Assembly (NCBI GenBank): GCA_902769705.1
Contig: CACXPX010000028.1
Coordinates: 1-37,061, forward strand
Reading direction: 5' to 3'
Length of the DNA: 37,061 bases
Origin: an uncultured Prevotellaceae bacterium
GTDB taxonomy: Bacteria > Bacteroidota > Bacteroidia > Bacteroidales > Bacteroidaceae
The notes under the pieces are model-generated. The model searched no databases. It saw only the letters and a program-made list of their open reading frames with translations, and was not told where the DNA came from. This document shows positions 1 to 9,491 of the stretch, piece after piece. Position 1 is the first letter of the stretch, and every line of letters starts with the position of its first letter. Made by a program: the position numbers and the translations under genes.

Positions 1-142
1 GCTGTCAGCCCCCTGCCGCCCGGCACCCCCTGAGTGTTTTTCATAGGTTAGGCTGCGCCCGGGGCAGTCAACCTTTTCAGTACAAAGTAAACAAAAACAA
101 ATGCTGTGGTGTGGTTGTCCAGTCTAGGCAATAGAGTTCACC

Positions 143-202
143 AAAATAGAAAAAGAAAAGGGAATCCTCCGAGGTGTTCATATCCTTCGGCAAGATTCCC
201 TT
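143..202 (-). terminator. Rho-independent terminator of the surface-protein pair
   Basis: On the minus strand GGGAATC (194-200) pairs with GATTCCC (160-166), with a further partial inner stem (CCGAAGG/CCTCGG). It is followed by a T-rich tract (CTTTTCTTTTTC). It lies about 75 nt after the stop codon of the 1471-residue protein gene, the right place to end that transcription unit. Confidence 0.8.
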
Positions 203-276
203 CTTTCGGTTGATTCTACGCCCTCTCTTTTCACGTTTTGTTAATTACTAAATAGAAGCTTAAGAACTGACTGTGA

Positions 277-3200
277 CTAATCACCAGGAATCGGAAGTAT
301 TGACCCGAATTGATCCCAGCCTTTTGCCATTCTATAAGCCTCCACGCTTTTTTCCGGTACATAAAGAGTTACATTTTCAACTGGAGTTATCCCAAAATAT
401 GTCTCTTCTATTTTAGGAGGCAATTCAGCATAACATGTCATTTCTTTTAAATTCTCCATGCCATTAAGATTATAAATGGTTTTAAGTGAACTCCCCAGTA
501 TTATTTCTTCTAAATCTTCACTTTGAAGGGCTTCTCTGTATATCACTTCTACAGAATTGGGTATAACAATCTTTTTCAGTCCTAAACATTTGTAAAATGC
601 TCTATAACCAATGTATGTTATATTATTAGGAATATCTAGTGAAGATAGATACAACTCTGCGAAAGCTTCGGAGCCGATGGCACTAATTGTTTTTGGAATT
701 ACAGTGTTTTTACATCCAGAAATGAGTTGTTCACCTTTAATGATAGCATTACAATTATCCCTGCTATCATAATCGTTATTGTTTTCATCCACTGTAATAT
801 ATTCAAGATTAACACATCCTATAAATGGATTATTATCAAACTTACTTACATTTTTCGGGATGTGAATCTTTTTTATTTTTTGACATCCTCTAAAAGCAGA
901 TGACTCTATGTACTTTAATGACAGGGGAAAGGAAAATTCTGCATTTTTACAGCCAGAAAAAGCTTCCATCCCGATTATTTCAACACCCTCGGGTATTATG
1001 ATTTTTTCCAAGGAACTACAATTCTCGAAAGCACAATAATCGATATCTCTAACAGAATTGGGAATAGAAACGTTTTTTAGATTTGAGCAATTTAAAAAAG
1101 TTGAATGTTCTATCCTAGTGATTTTTTCTGGAATTATAACAGATGTCAATCCAGAACCATCAAAAGCTTGTGCACTAATATGTGATACAGAATTTGGTAT
1201 GATTATTTTTTCGAGCGATTTACAACCACCAAAAGCATACCACCCTATTGAATCAAGTGTGTTAGGCAAATTAATATCCCTAAGATTTGGGCAATCTCCG
1301 AATGCAATTTTCCCGATAGTTCTAACGTTATTTCCAAGTTCCACAGTCTGCAAGTTGGTGCATACAAAGAAAGTTTCAGCTTGTATAGTTTTTAATGAAT
1401 TCCCAAGTTTAATGGATTTTAGATTCGTACAAGTGTAAAATGCTAATCTTCCTATATATTCAATAGAGTCTGAGATTTTTATCTTTTCCAAAGCCCTGCA
1501 ACAGAAAAAAGCATCAGAACCGATACTTTTAATAGTATTTGGCATTTTTACTGTAATTATTGTTCTATTACCATCATAAAAACTAAAAGCCTCATCCGCA
1601 ATAGCAGTAACAATATAGCTTTTTCCTCTTATTGAAACTTTACTTGGAATAACGACATCCTTTGCTCTATAATATCCTCTGAGCAACGTTGCTGTTCTAT
1701 TGTCTTCATTCAATGAAAACTTCATTCCTTCTGCCATATTATTATCGTCAAGTTCATACTCTAAGTCATAATCGTCAACACTCTCTTCTTTAACAGTAAC
1801 CGCAATATTCGCTCTCTCCTGCGTCTGGTTGTCTTTGACGGTGATGGTGGCTGAACCTAGAGTCACTCCCTTGATAATCAACTTCGACCCTTCAACTGTG
1901 ACCGTGGCAACATTCGTGGCATTGCTCACGGCAGCATAGCTGCCAGAGCCGGAGGTGATGTTCACCGTACCCTGCTGTCCAGCGGTGAGGCTGAGGGTGG
2001 TGGCAGAGAGCTTGAGTGGAATATTGCTCGAATTGACACCCTTTCCCTTCAGAGACACCTTGCTGACTACCCGAGTACTACCTTTCTCGTAGCTCAGTGT
2101 GAGGACTGACGTATATTCTTTTTCTTCCGCGGGTGAGAAATAGACGAGAACGCTTTGCTGCTTCTTGGGGCTCACCGTGAACGTACCCAAGCAGGCATTA
2201 TCAACCTGGAAGGGGGCAGTGGTCTGCGTCACGGTAACGCTGACAGGGGCACTGCCGTTGTTGGTTACCGTTACAGACTGGCCCACCTTCTGACCGACAA
2301 TAACCTCATAGTCAAGTTGCTGCGGCTCGATCACCAGTCCGTCGCTGCCCGCACTAACGGGACGAACGGAGTAGCCATATGCCAAGGCGTCTGTGGAGTG
2401 CCAGATTGCATCGTTGTTTTTGATTACAACAGCCTTCCTCTGCAGATTGTTGTCACTGTCCACTGCATCGCTCGACAGGAAGCAACCCTCAGATTTGTTG
2501 TTGACCTTGACACCTGACTTGAAACCGGAGAAAGGCAAGTAGAGGTTGTTGCCGTTCTTCCCCTTTAAGAACACACCAAGTACATTATTCCCCCATGGAG
2601 AGTATTTGTAGTCCATGCTACAATTGTCATGAAGTTCATTAAACTGCGACATTGTGGGAGTGCAGTATTCCTGCCCGAGGTTGGCCGTGGCTGCGTCGTG
2701 TTCGCTGCTCTGGTAGTTGGCCATTGCGGAACTTGGTGCCCTGTAGGTGAGATCGGTATAGGCATGCACCATGAAGGGCTTTCCCCACTGGTAGTAGCCT
2801 CCTGCGTCCTTCGGGTCGTCGGCATAGACATTCTGGCACAACCACTTGGTGCCACTTGGCAGGCCAAGGTCGATAAGGTGGGGATGACGACTATCTGGGC
2901 AGGTCACACAAGTCTGGCTGGGCTCGGGTATTTCCAACGCCGGTAGCTCCCAAATACGAGTTACAGGGATAATGGTATATCTATGGTTCGCAAAGTCCAA
3001 GTTGTCGAATGTCTCGGAAATCACGTAAGGGTTATCTTTATCAGCGAAGTCGAATGTGAAATTTTGCCACTTTGTGACCTCTTTGCCCGACTCGTCCTTG
3101 ACCCGCAGTCCGATATGATTCGGTACCGTGGAGCGTGTCACGGATGTATAGCATTTAAGGCTGTTACCTTGGACAGAATATGTTGGAGCCTCGAAAGCAG

Positions 3201-4692
3201 GCAATAAATAACAATCCTGTTCAAAGAAAAGTTTTGGTGGGGACAGTTCAAGTTGGGTCCACTTATAACTGAACACCTTGGGCATTTTTGCCGTGAAGTC
3301 AAGATTGAATGCGCTCTTAATACCACGTTTAATTTTACTGTCTTTCAATCCAGAATACCACGACATATCTTTATTAAGATCCATAAAGTCAAGATTCAGC
3401 TTACCTTCGATATACGGACCTATCCTAGCACTCAACTCCTCTTTCATTCCACACTTGTCGGTTCCTACTCCGACATTTATGGCTGCCATAAGCCCAGCCC
3501 ACACACTGCCAGTAAGCGATCCATCAAGCTCTATTTCACAAGATGAGGTTTCCGGCTCTGGCCCATTTCCTTTCCACCATTCACCAAGTCGTCCGATGTT
3601 GTTCTTGTCCAACCGGTAGATGTGTGTCTTATCCTCGGAGGCTTGGATATGCAAGCCCAAGACTACCTCTGCCTCAATTTTAGGGTCAATGAACAAGCCC
3701 ATCTTGAATCCCGCAGTGAGAACGGGGCATTGCGGAATCGGAACACTTTCATTGATAAAGTAAAGATGGAAACCTTTCTCATCCCGATTCTCATCAAGTT
3801 TGTGCATCCTAAACGGCTTGCCGATATCTTTGTGGTGCTTGGGGGTGAAATCCTTGTTGAAGCCCACCTGGAGCAAGGCATCGTACTCGAAACGGTGTGT
3901 TGCTTTGAAGAAGATGAGTGGTTCATATACATTGAACACATAAGCCGCCTCAACAGTAACTGTCGGAGTAATCGTACCCGAAATGGCCACAAACATGTTA
4001 GCTCTTGAAATATCAATCTTTTCGGCTATCTTGATCTTGTCAAAAGGTATGTTAGTTGGGTCAACCTCAAATATGCCCCAATCATCCTCTTTGTCATCAG
4101 CGTGCCTGCTACGGATTTTTTTGGCACTATATGTACCAGTACCTTCACCGTCTTCTGCCAGCACATAACTTCCAAAGAAATACAACCTCTCATATACGTC
4201 ATCCACAGCGGCTGAGTCGCACACGGCCACACCGTCAACCAACTTTGTGACGGTACCGGCAAAACCATTCGGGAAGATATTGTTGGATCCCTCGTAAAGC
4301 AAGACGCTTCCCTCCTTTGGCCAAAGGTTTTCGGACAGGCCGGACGAGAATGATATTGTCAAGCCATCCACGGATGTGATATATGGCAGGTAACGTTCGT
4401 CGAGATGTATCACACCCGGCTTGTATTCCGGATCAGGTACTTTGTGACAGATGCTGTCTATCTTTTCAATGGGGATGCGCACCACGGAGTCAGCGAGCCA
4501 CACCTCCTGCACCACAGCGTCGCTGTGCCAGACGCTGTCGAGGTCGAGATGGGAATATGTGATGCTGTCTATCTCCTCGTCATAAAAACCCTTGAAGGAG
4601 CCGTCGTTGAGGAAGAAAAGGGTGATATCTTCCTGGGAATATGCGCACAGTATGGTTACGCACAACAGTATGGTTGAAAGAATTCGTTTCAT
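277..4692 (-). CDS. Large secreted multidomain protein with BspA-type leucine-rich repeats
   Basis: A 1471-residue protein, probably exported and surface-associated. It begins with a signal peptide (MKRILSTILLCVTILCAYSQ). Visible modules in order: an unassigned N-terminal region to about residue 600; a VDLGLPSGT-type module (about 602-780, DLGLPSGTKW then GGYYQWG); a choice-of-anchor-D/Hydin-like beta domain (about 786-895); an Ig-like domain (about 900-965); then many LRR_5 repeats (about 1000-1450) of the form IGxxAFxxCxxLxxIxIPNSV. The end (YRMAKGWDQFGSILPI) is typical of BspA-like LRR tails; I see no clear type IX sorting domain. BspA relatives act in adhesion, which is inference here. 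Its ATG overlaps the stop codon of the upstream 900-residue gene (ATGA), so the two are co-transcribed. The LRR-coding part is much more AT-rich than the rest, with the change near 1795. Confidence 0.85.
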   Translation of the reverse strand: MKRILSTILLCVTILCAYSQEDITLFFLNDGSFKGFYDEEIDSITYSHLDLDSVWHSDAVVQEVWLADSVVRIPIEKIDSICHKVPDPEYKPGVIHLDERYLPYITSVDGLTISFSSGLSENLWPKEGSVLLYEGSNNIFPNGFAGTVTKLVDGVAVCDSAAVDDVYERLYFFGSYVLAEDGEGTGTYSAKKIRSRHADDKEDDWGIFEVDPTNIPFDKIKIAEKIDISRANMFVAISGTITPTVTVEAAYVFNVYEPLIFFKATHRFEYDALLQVGFNKDFTPKHHKDIGKPFRMHKLDENRDEKGFHLYFINESVPIPQCPVLTAGFKMGLFIDPKIEAEVVLGLHIQASEDKTHIYRLDKNNIGRLGEWWKGNGPEPETSSCEIELDGSLTGSVWAGLMAAINVGVGTDKCGMKEELSARIGPYIEGKLNLDFMDLNKDMSWYSGLKDSKIKRGIKSAFNLDFTAKMPKVFSYKWTQLELSPPKLFFEQDCYLLPAFEAPTYSVQGNSLKCYTSVTRSTVPNHIGLRVKDESGKEVTKWQNFTFDFADKDNPYVISETFDNLDFANHRYTIIPVTRIWELPALEIPEPSQTCVTCPDSRHPHLIDLGLPSGTKWLCQNVYADDPKDAGGYYQWGKPFMVHAYTDLTYRAPSSAMANYQSSEHDAATANLGQEYCTPTMSQFNELHDNCSMDYKYSPWGNNVLGVFLKGKNGNNLYLPFSGFKSGVKVNNKSEGCFLSSDAVDSDNNLQRKAVVIKNNDAIWHSTDALAYGYSVRPVSAGSDGLVIEPQQLDYEVIVGQKVGQSVTVTNNGSAPVSVTVTQTTAPFQVDNACLGTFTVSPKKQQSVLVYFSPAEEKEYTSVLTLSYEKGSTRVVSKVSLKGKGVNSSNIPLKLSATTLSLTAGQQGTVNITSGSGSYAAVSNATNVATVTVEGSKLIIKGVTLGSATITVKDNQTQERANIAVTVKEESVDDYDLEYELDDNNMAEGMKFSLNEDNRTATLLRGYYRAKDVVIPSKVSIRGKSYIVTAIADEAFSFYDGNRTIITVKMPNTIKSIGSDAFFCCRALEKIKISDSIEYIGRLAFYTCTNLKSIKLGNSLKTIQAETFFVCTNLQTVELGNNVRTIGKIAFGDCPNLRDINLPNTLDSIGWYAFGGCKSLEKIIIPNSVSHISAQAFDGSGLTSVIIPEKITRIEHSTFLNCSNLKNVSIPNSVRDIDYCAFENCSSLEKIIIPEGVEIIGMEAFSGCKNAEFSFPLSLKYIESSAFRGCQKIKKIHIPKNVSKFDNNPFIGCVNLEYITVDENNNDYDSRDNCNAIIKGEQLISGCKNTVIPKTISAIGSEAFAELYLSSLDIPNNITYIGYRAFYKCLGLKKIVIPNSVEVIYREALQSEDLEEIILGSSLKTIYNLNGMENLKEMTCYAELPPKIEETYFGITPVENVTLYVPEKSVEAYRMAKGWDQFGSILPIPGD

Positions 4693-7391
4693 CTTATGGA
4701 GATTTTATATGAAATATTGTTGACATTCACTATGTATACGCCTGGGGCGAACTGGCTGAGCGGAACGGATGATGACGTGCCGCGGTGGGCAACGAACTGT
4801 CTGACGATAATTCCCGACGATGTCACCATCCTGACATGCAGGTCCTCGCTGTCGGAATAGAACGTCAGTGCCTCAGCATCGAGTGCAAATGGATTCTCGG
4901 AGCCAACTTCAATGGCCGGGATATCATCCGGAATGCCGTCGTAGGTCATCTTCACCACGTCTGCCACATCGTATTCTGCGCTGGCATCCTTGCCGTCAAT
5001 TTTCCACTTGCCGTCCTTTATCATCACTATAGGCTTGTCGTTGAGCAAGAAGGTGACCTTTGCTCCGTTCTTGCACCACACCACAAGGTTGGCCTTAGTG
5101 GTCAGTTCGTCGCTGCCTTTGTGGCTGGTTGCCGCAACATTCACGAACGACGAGTCAGTTGCAGTTGCAATGAGCAAACTGCCGCCAGCGGCAACGGATT
5201 CCTTTGTCGGCGAGTATGTCACGGTGACAGACTGTGTTGCATTAGGCTGAATCTCCCCGCCAGTCCAGTCAACGAAAAAGTCGTCGGCATCTATTCCAAA
5301 CGGTTGCACCTTGATCACCCCGAATGTGTTGTTATGAATGTCGAAACTCATCGACCGGCGGTTGCCAACGGCCACAGAGCCGAAGTCGAGGTCGCCCGCT
5401 TTGACGGTAAACGTACTGCCTTCGCCCACGCTTTCGTCATAAACGAGACGGACGGCAAGGTGTTCGCTGGCGTTGAACGAGAGAACATCGCCAGCTGCAC
5501 TCGTTATGTTCAAGGCATATGCCGTGCTGCCGCCATCTGAGGTGCCGCTCCAGAAGCATCCCCTGAGAGGAAGACCGGTGGAGTTGGTGACAGGCAGGAA
5601 AATGCATTTGCCATTGGTCAGGCTCGTGAGTAGGAAACCCTCAGTGCCATTCAACGAAGTATAGACCAAAGACGTGCTGGCGAGGAGTTCTTCCAGCTGC
5701 TCCCGCATGGGCAATCGCCAATAGGCTCCCCATGAGGCAGAGGCTGCATCGCCTTGAGACTCTACCCAACTCAACAAAGTGCCTGTCTCACCGGGTGTCT
5801 CCGCACCTACATTGGTGGTTGCCCAAAGGGTGCCGGAAGGCAGACCGAGGTCTACATATTCGTGTCCAGATGACGTGCCGGTCACGTTGTTTACAATCAC
5901 CCTACACTCCTGCAGACCGAGTGAGCCGCAGGACACGGTGATTGTGCAAGAGCCTTCACTGACAGCAGTGACTACGCCTTCGCGATCCACTGTGGCGATG
6001 CTGGAATCGCTCGTTGTCCACGTCAGTGCAGAAATGTCGGCATCGGATGGCTCATAAGTGTAGGTAAGGGCCACCGACTCTCCTTCCGTGAGCATGAGCA
6101 CCTTGGTGCCGAGGGTCAGATTGGGGTCGGCAACGGTAGTTCTCATCACTGGACGTATAGGAAATCCACAAAACCGGTCGTTCTCTCCTCCCATGCTCCA
6201 TCCCCAGCCATGTCTATCATCTTCTACTATCAATCTGCCTGGACTTACATACCCCCCTTGTCGCAATGTGGAAGCCCAATAATAGCACAAAGAGCCTTCG
6301 TATGCGAAGTCTTCAAACCAACGAGCACCGGCCAAAGGGAAGATGATTTCATTACCGTTGATTCGGGATGTTAATTTTCTACACTGCACGCCATTGATTG
6401 TCACCAGTGAAGAATAACAGTTTGAAGCGAGTTCCTCTACTTGCTTCGCGGTAGGCATATTCCACGACGCCCCCCAATTCATTTTGGCTGCATCGAACTT
6501 TGTTCCTGCAATGTCGGCTATATCTCCTACGAGGTCAAAGACCGGGTCTCCTGGTTTTCCGCATGTCATCTCAGGACACATGTAATTATCCCATGAATAG
6601 GAACTCTTAGCCGAAGTCTCGCCCCATGCAAAATACGTTCCGTATTCTTCTGGTCTAGATGCTCCCACATTCATGTTTGCCCATATCGTTCCGCTGGGCA
6701 GACCAAGGTCGATAGCCTCTCTTGAAACTGAAGGTGCGTCCATCACAGGACGGACGGAATTCCCTTCATTTCTTCCATATCTGCCAACCCACTTATAGTT
6801 CTCCTCATTATAAATCACAAGAGCCCATGTAGAAGAATATGAATCCAATTCCCCAGACCAACATTGCGTGCAGAAGCCTTCGTTTTCAATATCTCCATCA
6901 TCGTAGAATCCTGTGAAAGGCAAAAAAATGAAGTTGCCATTTGGCCCTGTGAGTTTCATCACCTGTACTTTGTTCAGCACAGTTTGTTCCGTAGTGCATT
7001 GTTCCAGCAGTTCTTCCATTTCTGCTTTGGTTGGCATGCGCCAATTACCGCCCCATTTCACATGAGCAACATCATATTCCGTTCCACAGATATTATTACC
7101 TATATCTTTACAAATTATGCGAGTATATCCATCATACTTCTCGTAAACATCAAGATATTTATACTTTTCCCAACTATAATTATCCTTTTCCTCCGTCTCT
7201 CCCCAAGAGTAATACCCGCCATATTCCTCGGGCTTCGTGGCTCCCACGTTGCACGATGCCCACCTCGTTCCGCTGGGAAGGCCGAGGTCAACAGCTTCGA
7301 CATTAGCAGGAGCCCCACTTGACTTTCCTGACTGGGCTGACAAGGTCAAAGACATCATAATACCTACTACGGTAAAAACATATCTTTTCAT
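4689..7391 (-). CDS. Secreted protein with three VDLGLPSGTxWA modules, Ig domain and type IX sorting-like C-terminus
   Basis: A 900-residue protein with a signal peptide (MKRYVFTVVGIMMSLTLSAQ). It has three copies of a module opening with (V/I)DLGLPSGTxWA at about residues 33, 223 and 510; the first two contain GGYYSWGE/GTYFAWGE, and all have a WRMPT/WNMPT/WRLPM segment and end in (P/A)VR. This resembles the Fibrobacter-paralogous/DUF1566-type domain common in secreted Bacteroidales proteins. A Big2-like Ig domain lies between modules two and three (about 425-500) and a choice-of-anchor-D-like domain after the third (about 655-750). The C-terminus (FAPGVYIVNVNNISYKISIR) matches the pattern of type IX secretion sorting domains, which suggests export and surface anchoring. 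The start is supported by the signal peptide and the upstream promoter. First gene of a two-gene operon. The ligand is unknown. Confidence 0.82.
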   Translation of the reverse strand: MKRYVFTVVGIMMSLTLSAQSGKSSGAPANVEAVDLGLPSGTRWASCNVGATKPEEYGGYYSWGETEEKDNYSWEKYKYLDVYEKYDGYTRIICKDIGNNICGTEYDVAHVKWGGNWRMPTKAEMEELLEQCTTEQTVLNKVQVMKLTGPNGNFIFLPFTGFYDDGDIENEGFCTQCWSGELDSYSSTWALVIYNEENYKWVGRYGRNEGNSVRPVMDAPSVSREAIDLGLPSGTIWANMNVGASRPEEYGTYFAWGETSAKSSYSWDNYMCPEMTCGKPGDPVFDLVGDIADIAGTKFDAAKMNWGASWNMPTAKQVEELASNCYSSLVTINGVQCRKLTSRINGNEIIFPLAGARWFEDFAYEGSLCYYWASTLRQGGYVSPGRLIVEDDRHGWGWSMGGENDRFCGFPIRPVMRTTVADPNLTLGTKVLMLTEGESVALTYTYEPSDADISALTWTTSDSSIATVDREGVVTAVSEGSCTITVSCGSLGLQECRVIVNNVTGTSSGHEYVDLGLPSGTLWATTNVGAETPGETGTLLSWVESQGDAASASWGAYWRLPMREQLEELLASTSLVYTSLNGTEGFLLTSLTNGKCIFLPVTNSTGLPLRGCFWSGTSDGGSTAYALNITSAAGDVLSFNASEHLAVRLVYDESVGEGSTFTVKAGDLDFGSVAVGNRRSMSFDIHNNTFGVIKVQPFGIDADDFFVDWTGGEIQPNATQSVTVTYSPTKESVAAGGSLLIATATDSSFVNVAATSHKGSDELTTKANLVVWCKNGAKVTFLLNDKPIVMIKDGKWKIDGKDASAEYDVADVVKMTYDGIPDDIPAIEVGSENPFALDAEALTFYSDSEDLHVRMVTSSGIIVRQFVAHRGTSSSVPLSQFAPGVYIVNVNNISYKISIR

Positions 7392-7580
7392 ATTGCTACT
7401 AATTACATTTTTTTATTGAACTAAAAGGACAGTTTGGCAATTGGATAGAGTGCACACAGCTACAACGCCATGAGCACCAAGAGCTTAAAAGGAGTCAATA
7501 ATTTCATATTCGTGTTTTATTAGATTGTTATTCTCAGTTGTTGTAATAGATTTCATGGCCGACATGAAGAATGTCAAGTG

Positions 7581-7611
7581 CAAATATAGGGAAAAAATGT
7601 GAACGGACAAA
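7581..7611 (-). promoter_or_regulatory. Bacteroidota-type promoter for the surface-protein operon
   Basis: On the minus strand -33 TTTG (7608-7611), 19 nt, -7 TATATTTG (7581-7588), a perfect match to the Bacteroidota vegetative consensus. It predicts an unusually long leader of about 180 nt before the ATG at 7391. Confidence 0.75.
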
Positions 7612-7709
7612 AGAAATTTGCGGTTTTTCCAAAAAAATGTTTGTAGATATGATATTCAAAAGGCAAAAGAATCCTACATTTAGTAGCGGCACCGTCGCGA
7701 ATCGCGACA

Positions 7710-7892
7710 GTGCTCATGTATCCCGAGAATACCCGCGAAGCCATCCGCGACCATGTAGACAATGAGGACAAAACCACTGCACCGATTCAGTGCACTGGTT
7801 CTAACTACCAAACGAACTTGGTGTTGATCAACGAGAGCGGGCTCTACTCTCTGATTATCTCCTCGAAGCCATCTGCAGCATGTGGACAATGA
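7710..7892 (+). pseudogene. BRO-N antirepressor domain remnant, copy 1
   Basis: In one frame this reads MYPENTREAIRDHVDNEDKT, then INESGLYSLIISSK, then a stop. These are the two hallmark blocks of the phage BRO-N/antirepressor N-terminal domain (xxAIRDHVDxEDK and INESGLYSLIxSSKLPSA). The leading beta strands and everything after PSA are missing, and I see no start site or promoter, so this is a decayed piece, not a gene. The last 30 bases double, in another frame, as the start of copy 2. Confidence 0.7.
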
Positions 7893-7971
7893 GGACAAAA
7901 CCTCATACCTGATTCAGGTATCAGGTTCTAACTACAGGAGCAGAGTCATCATCAACAACGAGAGCAGCCTA
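7862..7971 (+). pseudogene. BRO-N antirepressor domain remnant, copy 2
   Basis: Shifted by one base relative to copy 1, the frame from 7879 reads HVDNEDKTSYLIQVSGSNY and then VIINNESSL up to 7971. Upstream, LEAI is recognisable in a different frame, implying a one-base loss. The HVD blocks of copies 1 and 2 are 127 bp apart. The linker (TSYLIQVSGSNY) differs from that of copy 1 (TTAPIQCTGSNY), so the copies are diverged paralogues and not a recent duplication. Confidence 0.6.
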
Positions 7972-8114
7972 ATATTTGACGATTGGACCATTTCACGATT
8001 GGACGATAGGAGATGGAGGGAGGAGGCAGGCGAAGCCCTAAATTAGGGGTAAAAAAGTAAAAAGGTAAAAAAAATGTGGAAGCAGAGGACTAGCTGGGTG
8101 AACGAATCGTTCAC

Positions 8115-8277
8115 TCAGGTCAGAACAGAAACATTATCTTCATCAACGAGAGCGGTCTCTATGGTTGATTCTCTACTCGAAGCTATCCGCAACCATGTGG
8201 ACAAGGAAGACAATGGGGTCGCAAAATGCGACCCCATTGGTGAAAACAGCGATGACAACCGGACGAACAGTAAATAA
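8115..8277 (+). pseudogene. BRO-N antirepressor domain remnants, copy 3 (blocks in reversed order)
   Basis: From 8115 one frame reads SGQNRNIIFINESGLYG and then stops at 8168. From 8176 another frame reads LEAIRNHVDKEDNGVAKCDP and stops at 8277. In an intact BRO-N domain HVDxEDK comes before INESGLY; here the order is swapped, as expected if a repeated unit was cut out of phase. GVAKCDP is a linker type often seen in intact BRO-N proteins. No functional gene is proposed. Confidence 0.6.
8211..8239. repeat. Perfect 13-bp inverted repeat
   Basis: CAATGGGGTCGCA, loop AAA, then its exact reverse complement. It has no T-run on either side and overlaps the GVAKCDP codons of the third BRO-N remnant. 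Confidence 0.7.
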
Positions 8278-8323
8278 TTGTTCGCTTCTCTCCCTCCTTT
8301 GTCAAAAATTAATCAACAATTAT

Positions 8324-8354
8324 TTTGCAATGTGCCCAATTTTTTGTATCTTTG
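8324..8354 (+). promoter_or_regulatory. Promoter of the lipoprotein gene
   Basis: -33 TTTG (8324-8327), 19 nt, -7 TATCTTTG (8347-8354). It places the transcription start near 8360 and supports the coding start at 8438, ruling out longer readings that begin upstream of the promoter. Confidence 0.78.
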
Positions 8355-8437
8355 CCATTGAAAGTGGTGGTGATGCGCGCGCACCATTGCAGATGAGAAA
8401 CCCATCATTAAAAAACCGTCCTAAACCTATCAAGCAT

Positions 8438-9229
8438 ATGAAAAAGCTAAGAAACTTCCCCATTCTTGTTGCAGGCATAGCATTGTCGCTAGCTTTTGCC
8501 GGGTGCCACGACAGAAAGAACCAACAGGTTGTTAAAAGAGTAAATGAAAAGATGGAGGTCAAGACCATTTCTGACACTACCATCTTTTCGAGAGCATCGT
8601 CCGACACCGTTGACGGAAACCATTTTGAGCTGGGTGCTGAGGTGGACTTCCCAACGGACGGGCCACAGCCTTTGACTGATTCGGTGAAGTGTTTCGCGAC
8701 AAAGATGCTGCACAGATTGATAGATTGGGATGATACTGGAGAGTATCCAGCTGAAAAGCTGCACATCCCCTTTGAAGAGGTTTCCAAATGGACAGGCGAC
8801 AACATCTTGGGCAATTTCTTCACCCATTACAGACCATTATATGAGAAATACGCCGATGGTGCCGGTGCACATTATTTATATTTGAAACTATGGTCTCAAA
8901 CGGATACCTATGTCACTTATTACGCAGAATTCACCTATTGCGGAGGATCGTGCAGCCACGAATACGAGTTTCATACTTTCCGCAAGTGGGATGGTCATCG
9001 GCTGGACAACGTAATATCAGATAAGGATTTGAAGAAGTTCGTCAAGAAATACCCCAAATATGAGTATGATGAAGAGATTCTGACAGCCTTCACGGGTCTG
9101 TCGGATGCAGGTTTCCTTTATGGCGCGTGGGAGTCGATAGGATACTTCGAAATAGACACGATTCCTTATTCGGAAATCAAGTCGTTCCTTTCCAAGGAGG
9201 CGCAAGAATTGATTCCAGACAACGAATAA
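8438..9229 (+). CDS. Putative lipoprotein, possibly DUF3298/RsiV-like
   Basis: A 263-residue protein with a lipoprotein signal: MKKLRNF, a hydrophobic stretch, then AFAGC with the modifiable cysteine near residue 23. It is probably an outer-membrane or periplasm-facing lipoprotein. The middle (VTYYAEFTYCGGSC, then YEFHTFRKWDGHRL) and the downstream acidic region ending in an AWESIGYFEID segment recall DUF3298-type proteins, but the match is by eye and weak. The frame is open further upstream, but the promoter at 8324-8354 and the signal peptide both choose 8438. It stands alone between the BRO-N debris and the dockerin-LRR gene. Its function is unknown. Confidence 0.75.
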   Translation: MKKLRNFPILVAGIALSLAFAGCHDRKNQQVVKRVNEKMEVKTISDTTIFSRASSDTVDGNHFELGAEVDFPTDGPQPLTDSVKCFATKMLHRLIDWDDTGEYPAEKLHIPFEEVSKWTGDNILGNFFTHYRPLYEKYADGAGAHYLYLKLWSQTDTYVTYYAEFTYCGGSCSHEYEFHTFRKWDGHRLDNVISDKDLKKFVKKYPKYEYDEEILTAFTGLSDAGFLYGAWESIGYFEIDTIPYSEIKSFLSKEAQELIPDNE

Positions 9230-9357
9230 AAAACTGTGCAGATGGCTTGCAGCCGACCTTCATCGGAAAGGCCCAATTGCTGAGATTTTCCTGAAGAAAA
9301 AAGGGGGTATCTCCCTCGTTTTCTTAACAAATTTTTACACGCCAGCGGGCCTTGAAA

Positions 9358-9389
9358 TTTGGTGGTTTCAAAAAATATTTGTATCTTTG
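9358..9389 (+). promoter_or_regulatory. Promoter of the LRR-dockerin gene
   Basis: -33 TTTG (9358-9361), 20 nt, -7 TATCTTTG (9382-9389). It gives a leader of about 135 nt. The rest of the 301-bp gap 9230-9530 shows no gene or clear terminator. Confidence 0.75.
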
Positions 9390-9491
9390 TAGTGTAATAA
9401 GAAGTCCCCCACTCCACTAAGAAGAAAGCCCCTTCTCTCGTCTAAAAATGAATAAAGAAGAAAGCATGAAGGAATAAAACCGGACGACAGA

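Noticed and set aside
1-60. GC-rich start of the window with a possible minus-strand frame beginning MKNTQGVPGGRG and running off the edge
   Set aside because: Too short and cut by the window edge; no promoter or recognisable family.
7460-7507. A 15-codon minus-strand frame (MKLLTPFKLLVLMAL) in the long leader of the surface-protein operon
   Set aside because: It resembles a broken signal peptide, but nothing else supports a gene or a regulatory leader.
8211-8239. 13-bp inverted repeat as a terminator
   Set aside because: It has no T-run on either strand and corresponds to normal BRO-N codons.
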